A DNA stretch of 64,000 nucleotides. Source: Ilex aquifolium. Taxonomy: Eukaryota > Streptophyta > Magnoliopsida > Aquifoliales > Aquifoliaceae. The position numbers were made by a program, and so were the translations under genes. Positions 1 to 11,343 of the stretch are shown piece after piece; within the stretch, counting starts at the first letter, position 1, and each line of letters opens with the position of its first letter. Location: the NCBI GenBank assembly GCA_951799425.1, contig OX637399.1, forward strand, positions 16,794,501 through 16,858,500, read 5' to 3'. The notes beneath the pieces are model-generated. The model had not been told where the DNA came from. It saw nothing but the letters and a program-made list of their open reading frames with translations, and did not search any database.

Positions 1-1553
1 CCAAGGGTTTTCCTAAAAAATGAATAACTCAATAATTATCCTGACATGATCTCAATGTGTATATGTGGGATGGAATCTTGTGCACAAACTGAAATATGCT
101 CACATATAATCCAAAAAAATGACGTGCATGCATAACAAGTGAAACGACCTTGACATAATCTCATGAATGGAATGTTAGGACACTAGATAGTAAAGCCAAC
201 TTTTCTTTTCATTTAAAGTGTGCTCTCACCATGCTTTTCATGGGTTGTAATGAGACCTTGAGGTGATAATTGGGCTGAGTGAAATGAAGTGTAGAGGGAG
301 GAAAAAAGGATTATTCCGAGGGCATGACCTTTATTATCCAAAAATCTTCTTTTTGTTGAAATTTTCAGCTTTACACCTTCACGTCAACTTTATGTCTCTT
401 TTTTCCTTCTTTCCTCAATAATTTTCTTTTTTTTTTTCATTTTTTTCATTTGGTTTTTCAACCCCCTTTTCCTCCTTTTTCTTGGCTTTCTGTCCTCTTT
501 TTTTTTTTCATTCAATGCCATTCATCCCTTTTGGGTTTCCTCACCACATTTCTCTTTCTTCATGATTAATCACAGTCAGTTTTAGAAAAACCAAGGTGTC
601 GTAATTGTAATCATTTTGTGCTGGCTTGGTAAAACATGTGGCATGAAAACAAATTTTCAACTATGGCTCAATCACGGCACAAGGGATAAATTTTTCACAA
701 GAAAAAGCTAAGGCTCAATGCAATTCAAAGATGGCCTAAGCTCATCTCTAGATAAGCATGGGGGGGGGGGGGGGGACATATTGGCATTTTAAGACAAAGT
801 CAATCAACTATCCATATGCACTCTAACCAAAGCAAGCATAATGAGATTATTAAACAGATTTTGAATTCGAAAAATTGTTCCTTTGAGTAAATGTAAGTTC
901 CCTCCAACAAAGATTGGCACTAGAACTCACAAGGGTACTTATTTCATCTCCACTATGTATGTCATGCTCTAAAATATGGATCTAATCAGTAAATTGCTGA
1001 AATTACACATTCAAGGTGCACTATGGTTGAGTTCAAATGAAAACACGAATGTGCAACTCAGGTATAGGATAAACTTCTATGGTGTGCTCATGTATTCAAA
1101 GTTCAAAGCGAAGATCAAGCAGTCACAGATCCCACAACAATTTGAATAGGGGAATATCGTTCAACATTCAGATATTTTCCACAAAAAAATTTAAAATTTT
1201 TCACATTTCCAACTTCCAACTATACAAAAAAAAAATGGTAGAATATGTGAACGGTGCATCTCACCACAAAATGGTATTATCAGCAAAAATTGGTGAATCA
1301 TGCAAATGGTACACCTCACCCCCCAACTTGAACTACGCATTGTCCTCAATGCAACAAAAAGACATGCAATGAGATGATATAATTTCAAAGATAAGAAGGG
1401 TTAGAGAACGCCTCGCAATGAGTTTTAACAAAAACACCACTATCTGCACACATGAAGAAGGAATACTATGTACAAGTGAAAGTAAGTGAACAATTTAACT
1501 TGTAAAGTAAAGGACAAAGGAAACCAACTGTACACTAATATCTACTTGAACAG
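1..1553 (-). other. 3' untranslated region of element A
   Basis: No coding sequence is recognisable. The stretch aligns by eye with the equivalent parts of B (about 30240-30770 and 32771-33890) and C (about 41800-43350). It includes T/C-rich tracts on the plus strand at 400-500, a run of 16 G at 760-775, and the conserved block at 1319-1352. The short open frames here have no family match I recognise and overlap on both strands, so I treat them as chance. Confidence 0.7.
1319..1352 (-). other. Conserved post-pol motif and internal PPT-like tract (A)
   Basis: On the minus strand the motif CATTGAGGACAATG is followed by AAGTTGGGGGG. The same arrangement follows pol in B (33648-33679), C (43106-43147) and D (20739-20773), so it is a conserved element feature. 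A G-rich purine tract after pol could act as a second plus-strand priming site, but that role is inference. Confidence 0.6.
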
Positions 1554-1982
1554 TTATGCCTCAACAACATCCAGATAGACTGGATCCACCAACTCCTCCT
1601 CCATCTCTTGAACTTCAAAACTCTCAAGGAATGGTTTAAGTCTTTGGTTATTGACCTTGAATGTTTTACCATCCTTGGGGTTTTCTATATCCACGGCTCC
1701 ATGGAGGTAGGCCAGCTTGACAATGTAGGGGCCATCCCATCTCGATCAATGTTTTCTTTGGAAAATTGAGAGGCGATAATTATGCAAGAGTACTTTTTGT
1801 TCGGGCTCAAATGTTTTTCTCAAAATAGATTTTTCATGGAAAAATTTAGCCATTTCTTTGTGAATTCTAGAGCTCTCGTATGCATCTCTGCGAATCTCCT
1901 CCAATTCATTTAACTCCAACTTCTTATGTTCCCCTGCTAGTCTTAGGTTGAAATTCAAGGTTTTTATAACCCAATATCCCTT
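1554..1982 (-). pseudogene. Integrase C-terminal part of element A pol
   Basis: The minus strand encodes the end of an Athila integrase: the conserved stretch KTLNFNL, an ELEEIRRDAYESSRIHKE helix, and a basic tail (QKVLLHNYRLSIFQ) close to the pol stop at 1554. It is the continuation of the integrase at 3655-4099, from which solo LTR S0 separates it. A frameshift follows the SIFQ segment. The text matches the B copy (33892-34425) and the C copy (43351-43962) closely. Confidence 0.8.
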
Positions 1983-1987
1983 GTGCT

Positions 1988-3649
1988 TGATTGACTTGTT
2001 TTCCCTAATCTCCAAACACGAACCCGGACTATGTGTGTATGGCTTATAGAAGTTGGTGAGTGTCACTCTCCCTCGGGTTTCATGCAAGAAATGGAGAAAA
2101 TCGTGTGTGTGAACAAAAATGTGTGTGTGCAAAAGTGCTCCCCAAGCGTAGAGAGACTTGCAATGTCGTGTTTTACTTGGAATGAGTATTCAAAGGTCGT
2201 CTCCTCAGGGAAGGAAAGGTCAAATGTTTAGGAAGGGTGATTTGTAAAGAAAAGAAAATTGGAAAATCTTGTGAATTTTGTTTTGGTGTGTTGTGTTTTG
2301 GTCAAAATGCAAGAAATCAAGGTTGGCTAATCCATGGAGGTCATTCCAATAGGAATGCGAAATCGACTTAATTCATTCATCCAATGGTGTCTCGGTGTTT
2401 GATTGATTCATAGGAAGTGAGGGACTAATGTGGATGTGTTGGGCACAAGCATACCCCGTGACAAGTCTACGGCGTATCAAGAACCCACAACCACGTCTGC
2501 ACTCAACCTAGTCAAACCAAACACTTTACACTACAAGGAAGAATGAAAGAGAGTCGATTTCACATACCGAAGAGGAAATTTCCTATGGATTAGCTAACTA
2601 AAAGTCTAGCTAGTGAAAGTAAGCACAAACATAATGTAAAGAAACATGGTAATGAAATGAAGCATAAACTTGTATTGATGAAATAAAAAGGTTTAAACTA
2701 CAAGAATAAAGTCATTCATAACCAAATTACAAAGCTTGAAGAGGAAAATACCCAAATATGGAAATGGAAATGCTAAAATATTTAACTAAGCTTGATTACA
2801 ACTTAAATAAAAGAGTTTAGAGTGAAAGGGGGAAAGATTACAAGTAGAATAATGGTGAAGAAAATGTTAAAATCTAACTTTCTCTCTCTACAACTTCATC
2901 TTCTCCTTTGGAGCTTCTCCCTCTAAAAGCATGTAAAACTGAATAATGGTGTAAGCCCCCTTAATTTTCGTCCATCCCCCTTCCCTTAGCCTGTGTGAAC
3001 TGAGTTCCAATCATTGGGGAGAGGTTGGACACTTGAACAAACAAAAATAGGCCAAGCATGCTCCTCCCATGCTTTCCCAACCACCATTCTTCTCTCTCTT
3101 GCTTCCTTTCTCTCTCTCACTTGAAATCTGACTGCTTGTGTTAGGAGAGCATTATGGGGTGTCAAATATGTCAGGATATGGTTTGGATGACAAGAGGTGG
3201 GCCCCTGGAGTAGGTGGAGTCGTGTGACAAGTACTCTGGCAAAATTGGGCAAAACCTACCGGTAGAACGTCAAAAACCTACCGGTAGAATGGCTGAGGTA
3301 GAAGAAATCCAGTAGCATCTTCTACCGGTAGGTTTTTGATCTTCTACCGGTAGAACTTTGCAAACTTCTACTGGTAGGTTTTGTCTGCCTTCTACCGGTA
3401 GGTTTTGTCTGACTTTGTGATTTCCTTGGTTCCTTAAGTTACAGAGCCATCTGTTAAGCATTCCCTTCTTCCCTATTGACTTTTAGCACTTGAGGGGAGG
3501 CTCAATACATGACATTGCCCGCTCTTTACCTACAATCACACGAATCTCCATTAATTTTGAGTTTGAAAGTATTTCCCCCGATTTTCACCACAAAACAAGT
3601 AAAATGGATGCAACAGAGATACATGATATGCAATATTCTATACTCATCA
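1988..3649 (-). mobile_element. S0: solo LTR of an Athila element in A's integrase
   Basis: A 1662-bp segment begins (minus strand) TGATGAGTATAGAATATTGC and ends GTCAATCA. It is flanked by the perfect 5-bp duplication GTGCT at 1983-1987 and 3650-3654. Removing it restores the expected integrase sequence seen in B. It resembles A's and B's LTRs along its length, including the shared ACTCACCAACTTC-type 3' region and the palindrome array. No internal region is present, so it is a recombination remnant of a full insertion. Its short open frames are not genes. Confidence 0.9.
3256..3401. repeat. Array of six CTACCGGTAG palindromes in S0
   Basis: Perfect CTACCGGTAG copies start at 3256, 3278, 3322, 3344 and 3392. 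A sixth, CTACTGGTAG (one change), starts at 3368. Several are extended by AAAACC or GGTTTTG flanks. Spacing is irregular. The array lies 250-395 bp from the LTR 5' end, i.e. in U3 for a minus-strand LTR. Confidence 0.9.
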
Positions 3650-3654
3650 GTGCT

Positions 3655-4640
3655 CCATCTCTACCAGAAAGTGACAGGCCTTGCCATAGACTAGCCTATA
3701 GAGAGACATACCAAGAATGGTCTTATAAGCGGTGCGGTAAGCCCATAAGGCATCAGCCAACCTAAGTGACCAATTCTTTTGATTCGGGTTAACTGTTTTC
3801 TCAATTATGTTCTTTATCTCCCTATTGGCCAACTCAGCTTGGCCGTTAGTCTGTGGATTGTAAGCGGTGGACACCTTATGTGTTATGCCATATTTATGCA
3901 TCAAAGAAGCAAATGATCTATTGCAAAAATGTGAGCCACCGTCACTTATCATTGCACGAGGCATCCAAAATCTTGAAAAAATGTTCTTTTTTAGAAACTT
4001 GACCACAACTCGGTGGTCGTTGGTCTTGGTCGGGATTGCCTTTACCCATTTGGACACGTAGTCCATTGCCAAGAATATATAATGGTAGCCAAAAGACATA
4101 GGTCATGAACCCATGAAGTCGATGCCCAACCAATCAAAACTTTCAATGAGAAGCACGGGGGAGAGGGGCATCATGTTTCTATGGGTCATGCTTTCCATCC
4201 TTTGGCACCTATCACATTGCTTACAAATGAAACACGATTTTTAATCAATGTAGGCCAATAGAAATCACTTTGTAAGATCTTAGCTGAAGTCTTCTTGGAA
4301 GAGAAGTGCCCGCTATATGCTTCAGAACGACAGAAAGAGAGGATACCCCACTGTTCATTTTTCGGTACACACCTCCTCATGACTTGTTCAGGGCAATACT
4401 TGAACAGGTACGGGTTGTCGAAGTAGAAGTACTTTACATCCGCCAAGAATCTTCTCTTATCTTCCGGGCTCCAATGTGGGGGTATTTGTCCTGTGGCAAG
4501 AAAATTGCAAATGTCAGCATACCACGGAAAAACTGAATGGATAGAAAATAGATGCTCATCAGGGAAAGAATCAGGGATAAGGATGCGCTCTTCAGCATAT
4601 TGGACAACACGCTGTGACAAATGGTATGCCACCACATTCT
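3655..4640 (-). pseudogene. Integrase zinc-binding and catalytic domains of element A
   Basis: Frames on the minus strand give the N-terminal zinc-binding region (about 4186-4400, with MRRCVP and GHFSSKKTSAKILQ), then the catalytic core (3655-4099) with [16 protein letters not shown] and ANREIKN. The core Asp in SDGG and the Glu in NREIK are kept. The C-terminus is cut off at 3655 by S0 and continues at 1982. There is a frameshift near 4140 between the two domains. Integrase would insert the cDNA in the nucleus. This copy is inactive. Confidence 0.85.
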
Positions 4641-5055
4641 CTACTCATTTTTTGTCCTTGATGATCAGATGGAATTCTTGAAGGAGGAGGATCCACCTAA
4701 TGAGTCTCGGTTTAGCATCCTACTTAGACAATAAGTACTTCAGAGCAGAATGATCAGTATAGACTACAATAAGTGAACCAATGATATATGACCTAAATTT
4801 ATCCAATGCAAACACTACGGCTAGTAACTCTTTTTCAATAGTGGTGTAATTCATTTATGCTTCATTTAGAGTTTTGCTAGCATAGTATATTACATGTGGC
4901 TTTTTATCTTCCCTTTGACCTAGCACTGCACCGACCGCGTAATCACTCGCATCGCATATGAGCTCAAATGAGAGTTCCCATTGGGCTGGTCACATGATTG
5001 GAGGTGAGATAAGCATACTTTTAAGTTTTTGGAAAGATGCCTCACAATCATCCAA
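4641..5055 (-). pseudogene. RNase H domain of element A
   Basis: Minus-strand translation shows the RNase H pattern ICDASDYAVGAVLG, then the conserved YYASKTLNEA, TTIEKELLAVVFALDKF and YTDHSALKYLLSK segments. It is broken by stops, including a TAG right after LLSK near 4727. The same TAG is in B, while C has CAG (Gln) there. RNase H removes the RNA template during reverse transcription. Confidence 0.8.
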
Positions 5056-5959
5056 TCACAAAAATGGAACATCCTTTGCTAGCAAATTTATCAAAAGTCT
5101 TGCCAATGCACTAAAGTCCTTAATGAAACGGCGATAAAAACCTGCATGGCCAAGAAACGACCTGATATCCTTGACTACCCTTGGAGTGGGTAGATTGGAA
5201 ATTGCCTCCACTTTAGATTTGTCCACTTCGATTCCCTTTGTGGAGACAATGTCTCCGAGCACAATCCCTTGTGTTACATGAAGTGACACTTCTCCCAGTT
5301 AAGCACCAAATTCTTCTCTTTGCATCTCTCTAAAACTTTCTCCAAATTCTCCAAACATCCTTCAAATGAGTCCCCAAACACTGAGAATTCATCCATTAAC
5401 ACCTCCACAATCTTTTCCACCATATCACTGAATATCCCCATTATACTTCTTTGAAAAGTTCCCGAGGCATTGCCGAAGCCAAACGGCATTCGGCAATAGG
5501 CGTATGTTCCAAAGGGGCATGTGAATGTGGTATTCTCTTGATCTTCCAAGGTGATCTCTATCTGATCGTAACCGGAGTAATCATCTAAGAAACTATAAAA
5601 AAGGTGTCCGGCTACCCTCTCTATCACTTGATCAAGGAATGGTAGCTGAAAGTGATCTTTTCGAGTGCATGAGTTAAGCTTCCGGTAATCAATACAAACT
5701 CTCCAACCGATGACCACCCTTTTCGGAATCAACTCATTCTCCTCATTTTCCACCACCATCAGCTTCGACTTCTTTGGTACCATTTGCGTGGGACTAACCC
5801 ATTTACTGTCGAAAATTGCAAAGATTATGGCCATATCAAGTAGCTTGAGCACTTCATCTTTAACCACATCCTTCATGATGGGATTGAGTCTTCTTTGTGG
5901 TTTTCGGGGATGGCTTGGTGTCTTTTTCAAGATAGATTCTATGAGTGCAAATGAGAGGG
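5056..5959 (-). pseudogene. Reverse transcriptase of element A, catalytic motif altered
   Basis: The 218-codon frame 5274-5930 and the following frame 5056-5289 give a standard gypsy RT: WRVCIDYRKLNSCT, FSFLDDYSGYDQI-like palm strand, CPFGTYAYCRMPFGFGNA, then a catalytic box reading LMDEFSVFG where C reads FMDDFSVFG and D reads FIDDFLVYS. The second catalytic Asp is therefore Glu (codon GAA). The thumb/connection segment follows (VKDIRSFLGHAGFYRRFIKDFS). A stop separates the two frames around 5280. The altered motif is shared with B. Confidence 0.88.
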
Positions 5960-6714
5960 CTAATTCCCTTGATGTCGGCTAATGGTCCAACCGATGGCTC
6001 CTTTATGCTTTCTCAAGACTCGCAACAATTTCTCCTCTTGCTTTGGCTCCATTAAAGAGCTTATCACCACTGGAAATGTTTGGTGCTCCCCCAAGAATGC
6101 ATATTTCAGTGTAAATGGCAATGGCTTCAACTCCAAAGTGGGTGGTAGCACTGTTGATGGAAAAATCTTCTTTTCTTGTGGCGGTAATTTTTCAAATGTT
6201 GGGGTCCAAGTCCCTATCCCTTGCACAGTCTCCAGTTCCATATCCTCCATGAATTCCTCCTCACTCAAGCTTGTATTGCAAAGAAAGTCCATGTGATACT
6301 CCACCAAAGTGTCAATCCTATTGACTTCATGAACTTCCTCATCATCCCCCCGTTGCTTGCAAAGGTTGAATACATTGAGATCCATTGTCATGTTTCCAAA
6401 TGCAATCTTCATTAGACCATTCCTGCAATTTATCATGGCATTAGAAGTTGCAAGGAAAGACCTACCTAATATGACAGGAATCTGTGAATTAGGGTTAGCA
6501 ACGGGGTGAGTATCAAGCATAATGAAATCAACGGAAAAATAAAATTTGTCCACTTGGACCAAAACATCCTCAACTACTCCCCTTGGTGTTCTTACACTTC
6601 GATCTGCTAGTTGAAGAGTGATGGGGGTTGGCTTCAACTCCTCAAGCTATAGTTGTTCATACACCGAGAAGAGTAGGAGGTTGACACTTGTCCCCAAGTC
6701 TAGCAATGCTTGCT
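5960..6714 (-). pseudogene. Protease and protease-RT linker of element A
   Basis: The minus strand from 6714 reads ALLDLGTSVNLL, the aspartic protease active site (usual Athila form DLGAS). It continues through the conserved LKPTPITLQLADRSVRTPRG and IPVILGRSFLAT segments into the linker before RT. A stop lies just after the active site near 6650. The start of the domain is 4.3 kb away at 11036, because S1 landed a few codons upstream of the catalytic Asp. Confidence 0.85.
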
Positions 6715-7006
6715 CCACTTGTGACACCCCAATTTTCGGGGGTCCTATATTAACCGTTGACCAACCGTCAACCCGCGGAAGTATCCGTGAATGTCCCTTA
6801 AACCCGACACCACGTCAAATAACATTCCTTTAACCGGAATCATAACCCACAACTGTAAATTGAAATCAATTATTCATTTGGTTTAACCAAGACCCAACGC
6901 TCCTTGATTTACACTCCATTATAGTCCATTTACATCATTGGAGGAAGGGAAAACATAGATTGAAAATAGGGCAAAACAGTTTAAAAATCAGTAAATTTTG
7001 GAGAGT

Positions 7007-7161
7007 GTACCGGTACACAGTATCGGTACCATACCGTACCGGTACACAGTACCGGTACCCCGATGTACCGGTACACAGTACCGGTACTGTTAACCTACTG
7101 GAAAGGGGGGTACCGGTACACAGTACCGGTACCATACTGTACCGGTACCCAGTACCGGTAC
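7007..7161. repeat. Array of GTACCGGTAC palindromes in S1
   Basis: About ten full or near copies of GTACCGGTAC, often extended to GTGTACCGGTACAC or GGTACCGGTACC, lie between 7007 and 7161 with irregular 5-15 bp spacers such as ACAG. Reading S1 as minus strand, the array is 290-440 bp from the LTR 3' end, unlike the U3 position in the Athila LTRs. Confidence 0.85.
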
Positions 7162-7587
7162 TCTCTGCCCAGTTTTGCCATTTTCAACCATTTTTCATTT
7201 CCAATCCATTCAAAACCTTACCCAATTCATCAAATACATGTTTGACAAGGATTTCCATATAAAACATGGTTTGTACAAGTTCTATTACAATTGATTCCAT
7301 ATATTTACATATCAAAATGGAATTCTTACAAAAGCTTTACAAAATAACCATAAAAGCCACAAGTCGGCTTTCTTCAACCTTGAGGCTCGAAATGGGAGCC
7401 GTCCGCCGGTGTAAACCCCGCACCTGAAATGTTTTTCCCACAAAGGGTGAGCCACGCTCAATAGGGTATCTCCTAATGAGGCTACTCCCCAACCTAAATG
7501 CATATGAAATGTTCACATGCCAAAATCAACAATTCATAACATTCCAAGCAAGGAAATATATTCAATGATGGAATTTGCAATGCCATG

Positions 7588-9450
7588 TGATGAGCACATA
7601 ATATTGCATATTTGAAGGGCTCATTACATGCATTTTAACTCAACTTTTGCATTTAAGTACTTAGAGTTAGCCGAAATTATGAATAATGTTGATATTTTGA
7701 TGTTGCAAGTTTTTATTGCTTAAATCATGTATTTTAGGACATTGCAACTATGTTGGATGTGTGGTGAAGGCATGGACACAATACATGAAGAATTGGAGGC
7801 TTAAAAGTGAAGAAATCAAGAAGGCATTGGTGCTTGGGAACAAGGGCACCAGCTGCAACAACAATTGGAAGCACTGCCTCGGAATTCCTCCATTTTGACC
7901 ATGATCTACTAAGAATTTGGAAAAGTTCAAAACCTGAAAGTTGTAGATATGGGTTTCTTCTGTTTGGTGTCCAAAATTTCAGCCCAATCCAACGGTTGGA
8001 TCAAGAGTTATGCCGATTCTACCGAAGGTGGTCCAGTGCAGAAAAACAGCACCGGTACTCGGTACCGGTACCAAATGGTACCGGTACCAAGTACCGGTAC
8101 TCCGGACGTTCTGGTCGCGAAAACAGCCTGTAACTCAACTTTGAGGCTTGGGGGTCCCACCTACACTTCTCCCACGCCTATCCCAACATTTCCTTACACA
8201 TTTACAGGCCTCCTACACTCAAGTGGAAGACTTTAAAGGCCAATGCATTAAAGGAGGAATGGGGGGAAGTGGGCTGCCCAGGCTATGATCTCCTAGCCTG
8301 TCAAAGCCATCCATTCAACCCTTTCTTGATGGGAGCTCGTTCACACAGCTAGGGGGGAGCCTCTTGGACGTTTTGGCAAGTCTCCACACACCATTATATT
8401 CAACATTCAACACACAATGTAAGGGGTTGGCTACCTAAGCTTAGAGTAGTTTTAGTGAGGAAGAAGATGAATAGTAAAGTTATGATTTTTACATGTTCTT
8501 CCATCCATTTCTCTTGTAACCTCTTGTAAGGATATTGTAAGCTTCCTTTACTGTCTTTAATGCCACTTATTAGAAGTACATTTCAAGTTTAGCCTTGCAC
8601 TTTACATTTCACCATTGTTATGCTTTCAAGTTCTTCATTTTTAGCTTAAAATGGGTTTTGAATATTTCTCTTCATAGCTTTAGATTTCTTGCTTCAAGTT
8701 AAGTTTCATGCTTTAAATCTCCATTTCTCTTCCATGTCCATCTACATTATGCTTGTCTTGCATTTTTAATATGAGTAGCTAGGATTTAAGTAGGTTAATC
8801 CAAGGGAAAATTCCTCTTGGGAATACCATTTTCAACTCTTCTTCATTCCTCCCTTTAGAGTCAAATGGTTCGGTTTGACGGGGTTGAGAGTGGATGAGTT
8901 GGTGAGCCTTTGATATTCCGTAGGCCTAGTCACAGTTTATGCTTAGATACTCACCAATCTCGTCCCTAGCTTCCCCCGAATCAATCGTTCATTCATGCTC
9001 AATCGGAGGAAGGCTTTGAGTTGATTTGGTATTCCCATTGGAATGAACCCTTTGGATTAGCCAACACTTGCTTTATTTGCATTTTCATTTACAAACCAAA
9101 CACAAAACTCAAACAAAAGATTTTACATTTTCTTTTCACTTTTGCAAAATCACTTTCACAAAACTCCCTTTCCTTCCCTGAGGAGACGACCTTGGAATAT
9201 TTTCCAAGTAAAACACACGACCACAAAAGACTCCTTTCGATTGGGGAGCATTTTTGTGCACACCGCATCTCATTTCATCTATTTTGTTCATCACATTTCC
9301 ATTCACATCACATTTGTTGTTGCTCCTATATCTCTTGCATTATCCGGAGGGAGAGTGACACTCCCCCATCACTATAAGCCACATACACACATTGAGGGTG
9401 AGGGTGATGTTAAGAGGTTAGGATACAACAACGCGTTTTCCAATAAATCA
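7588..9450 (+). mobile_element. S2: solo Athila-type LTR (plus strand) inside S1
   Basis: A 1863-bp segment starts TGATGAGCACATAATATTGC and ends CAATAAATCA, flanked by perfect CCATG duplications at 7583-7587 and 9451-9455. Its right half (about 8800-9450) closely matches S4 at 32110-32770, including a near-identical 300-bp stretch. It is opposite in direction to A's LTR but clearly the same broad LTR family (shared start, shared U5 text). No genes inside. Confidence 0.92.
8050..8105. repeat. GTACCGGTAC palindrome cluster in S2
   Basis: Four to five ACCGGTAC/GTACCGGTAC units are packed in 56 bp. It lies 460-515 bp from the S2 5' end. The palindrome type matches the host LTR S1 although the LTR family differs. 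Confidence 0.85.
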
Positions 9451-10605
9451 CCATGCTATGGAATGAGATGAGACCCACTCATGCATATCAACCGAGCCCT
9501 TCCCGGCTCCTCTACACATGCAAGTGCCAATATGTACCAATCCGTCATTTATGTTGCACATCAAATGACATTTCATTCTAGGGTCTTTATAGGGGTGGAT
9601 GTTCATGGACTCACACCAAAGGTCACCCAACCTACACGGAATTCATGGACTTCCACCAACGGTTCCGCGTACACCGACACACTTTATGGGCTCATATACC
9701 AACAGAGTGCGTATCCAATCACCGGGTCTCTCACCCGAGGGATAGTCTAGCCCTTCTTGCTACCCCAACCCTAACAACCATGCAAAACGTGAGACTCGAC
9801 TAGGTCATCGACCCGTATCACCCGAGCCCACTCGTCGTCCACCAAACTTGGTGAAGACAACCACCATGCACACACACCCACTAAATGCGATGTTCCCGTG
9901 CATATGCAATGTGATGTCCCATTGCAACAATAATACAATGTTCAATATGGTATGAGTAACATATGAACATTTACAACACATTTCACACACTTCATGGCAA
10001 AATCATATCATAAGCATATAATTTCCATAAAACAATTTCCAAGCATGTTGTCACATAATCATGTTATCAACATCTTAAATTCCTCAAGGCATATACATAA
10101 ACACATAACATGCCAACAAATCCATATAACCCAAGATTCACATTGGATTAATTTCATGTACCCAATTCTAGAAATCTCATTTAGAAACCTCTAATTTCCA
10201 ATCCAATTAGAATTGATCTTTACCCAATTCCATAACCATTTCACCCAAATCAAACAAATAGGCAAGAGATCCACATCCTATCATCCTACCCATTTCATTA
10301 AAACATTCTAGGTTTGGAATAAACCTTAGTAGGAGGAATCCCTACCTCTTGAAGCGTAAGGAACGACCGTAGAAAGCTCCAAGACCCGATTCAAGCTCTA
10401 AGCCCTAGCTTCCCAAAATCCCGTTCCTCGAATTTCGCCCAAACCCGACCTTCTTGGTATGATTTTGTAGTCCTTGGCGAGGAGAACAACTTTCTCTCTT
10501 GGCTCGAGTTGATTTGAGCTCTCAATCGTTGTAGATCGTAGAGAGAAGGTGGAGAAAACTTTGCTCTTTCCCTCTCTTCCTCTCACGTGTATCGGCTGAA
10601 CAAAT

Positions 10606-10638
10606 GGGGAGAAAATCTGATTTTCTCCCCTTTAAATA
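10606..10638 (-). promoter_or_regulatory. TATA-like box and perfect inverted repeat in S1
   Basis: On the minus strand TATTTAAA (10631-10638) is followed directly by a perfect inverted repeat with 12-nt arms (10606-10617 and 10619-10630; arm GGGGAGAAAATC) around one central base. S3 has the same place occupied by TATAAATAG (about 14886-14894) and a decayed version of the repeat. A core promoter is a fair reading. The stem-loop role is unknown. Confidence 0.5.
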
Positions 10639-11035
10639 CCCTTTAAATACTTGGCCCTCAATGCGCCACACGACCCTTATTTCCCGGGTCCGTTTTAGCC
10701 CCGAAACGATTAAATTTCGCTCCGATTCAAGTTCAAAATATTTTTATTTTAACTTGCCGTCATTTATTTCCCAAAATTTAAAATTTTATTCAGAATCTCG
10801 TTTTTTTTGGGTTTCCCGAGGTTCGACCGCCTCGTAAAACGCGAAAAATCCGACTAACTCGGAATTCAATGAAATTTGACAGGGTAACTAGGTTTCGCGA
10901 GACGAATCCAACGGTGATGTCCGTTTCGTCATCCGAGCTCTAGAAAATTTCAGGTTTACAACCTGTACTATAGTGGCAATTTACCATTTTGCCCTTTTTC
11001 TCAAAAGTTTAAATTTCCTCGGGTTTTACACCACT

Positions 11036-11343
11036 CAACAATTCCCAATGGTGATGGCAATGGTAGGGCAGTTGGAATCCTTGAACTTGGGTGGAGTATT
11101 TGTCCTCAAAATGGAACTCACTTGCTCGGTGAAGAAGGCTTTCTTGTGCACATTCAACTTCCTCTTCACGGTACATAAGTCCTTCAATATTTTTGCACAA
11201 GAGGGAATTTGCTTGATGGCATCAAGCATGATCTTTACCTGCTTAAACATTTCAAGGATATCAGAATAGTTAGCAATTGTAGCATGTGACTTCAAACGTT
11301 GGGGACAAAGACCCAAGATAGGACAATCATGCAAATTCAAGTC
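11036..11343 (-). pseudogene. gag-protease junction of element A
   Basis: The minus strand encodes the conserved Athila segment upstream of the protease active site: ANYSDILEMFKQVKI, AIKQIPSCAKILKDLC, TVKRKLNVHKKAFFTEQVSS and LRTNTPPKFKDSNCPTIAIT. It ends where S1 begins (11035). Matching text is in B (37330-37600) and C (46800-47100). It is the N-terminal flank of the protease and needs the piece at 6714 to complete the domain. Confidence 0.85.

Larger units (their letters stand above)
6720..11030 (-). mobile_element. S1: chromovirus-like solo LTR inserted in A's protease, holding S2
   Basis: The segment starts TGTGACACCCC and ends GGGTTTTACA, with perfect 5-bp duplications CCACT at 6715-6719 and 11031-11035. 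It resembles S3 (13289-15268) at both ends and through 9460-11030. Without S2 and its duplicated target it is about 2.4 kb. E, whose strand is known from its genes, has the same end pattern (TGTAACGCC...TTTACA), which argues S1 is a minus-strand LTR. A minus-strand TATA-like TATTTAAA lies near 10631-10638. No internal region was found, so it is a solo LTR. Assignment to the Tekay/Del-like chromoviruses is by resemblance only. Confidence 0.8.

Noticed and set aside
760-775. G16 run as a G-quadruplex regulator
   Set aside because: It is a single homopolymer absent at the same place in B, so slippage is the simpler explanation.
1079-1372. Small plus-strand ORF as a possible host gene
   Set aside because: It lies in A's non-coding 3' region, antisense to the element, and a similar non-coding sequence occurs in B and C with different frames.
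7007-7161. Centromere or satellite monomers
   Set aside because: The array is under 160 bp, units are about 10 bp with variable spacers, and it is confined to an LTR.
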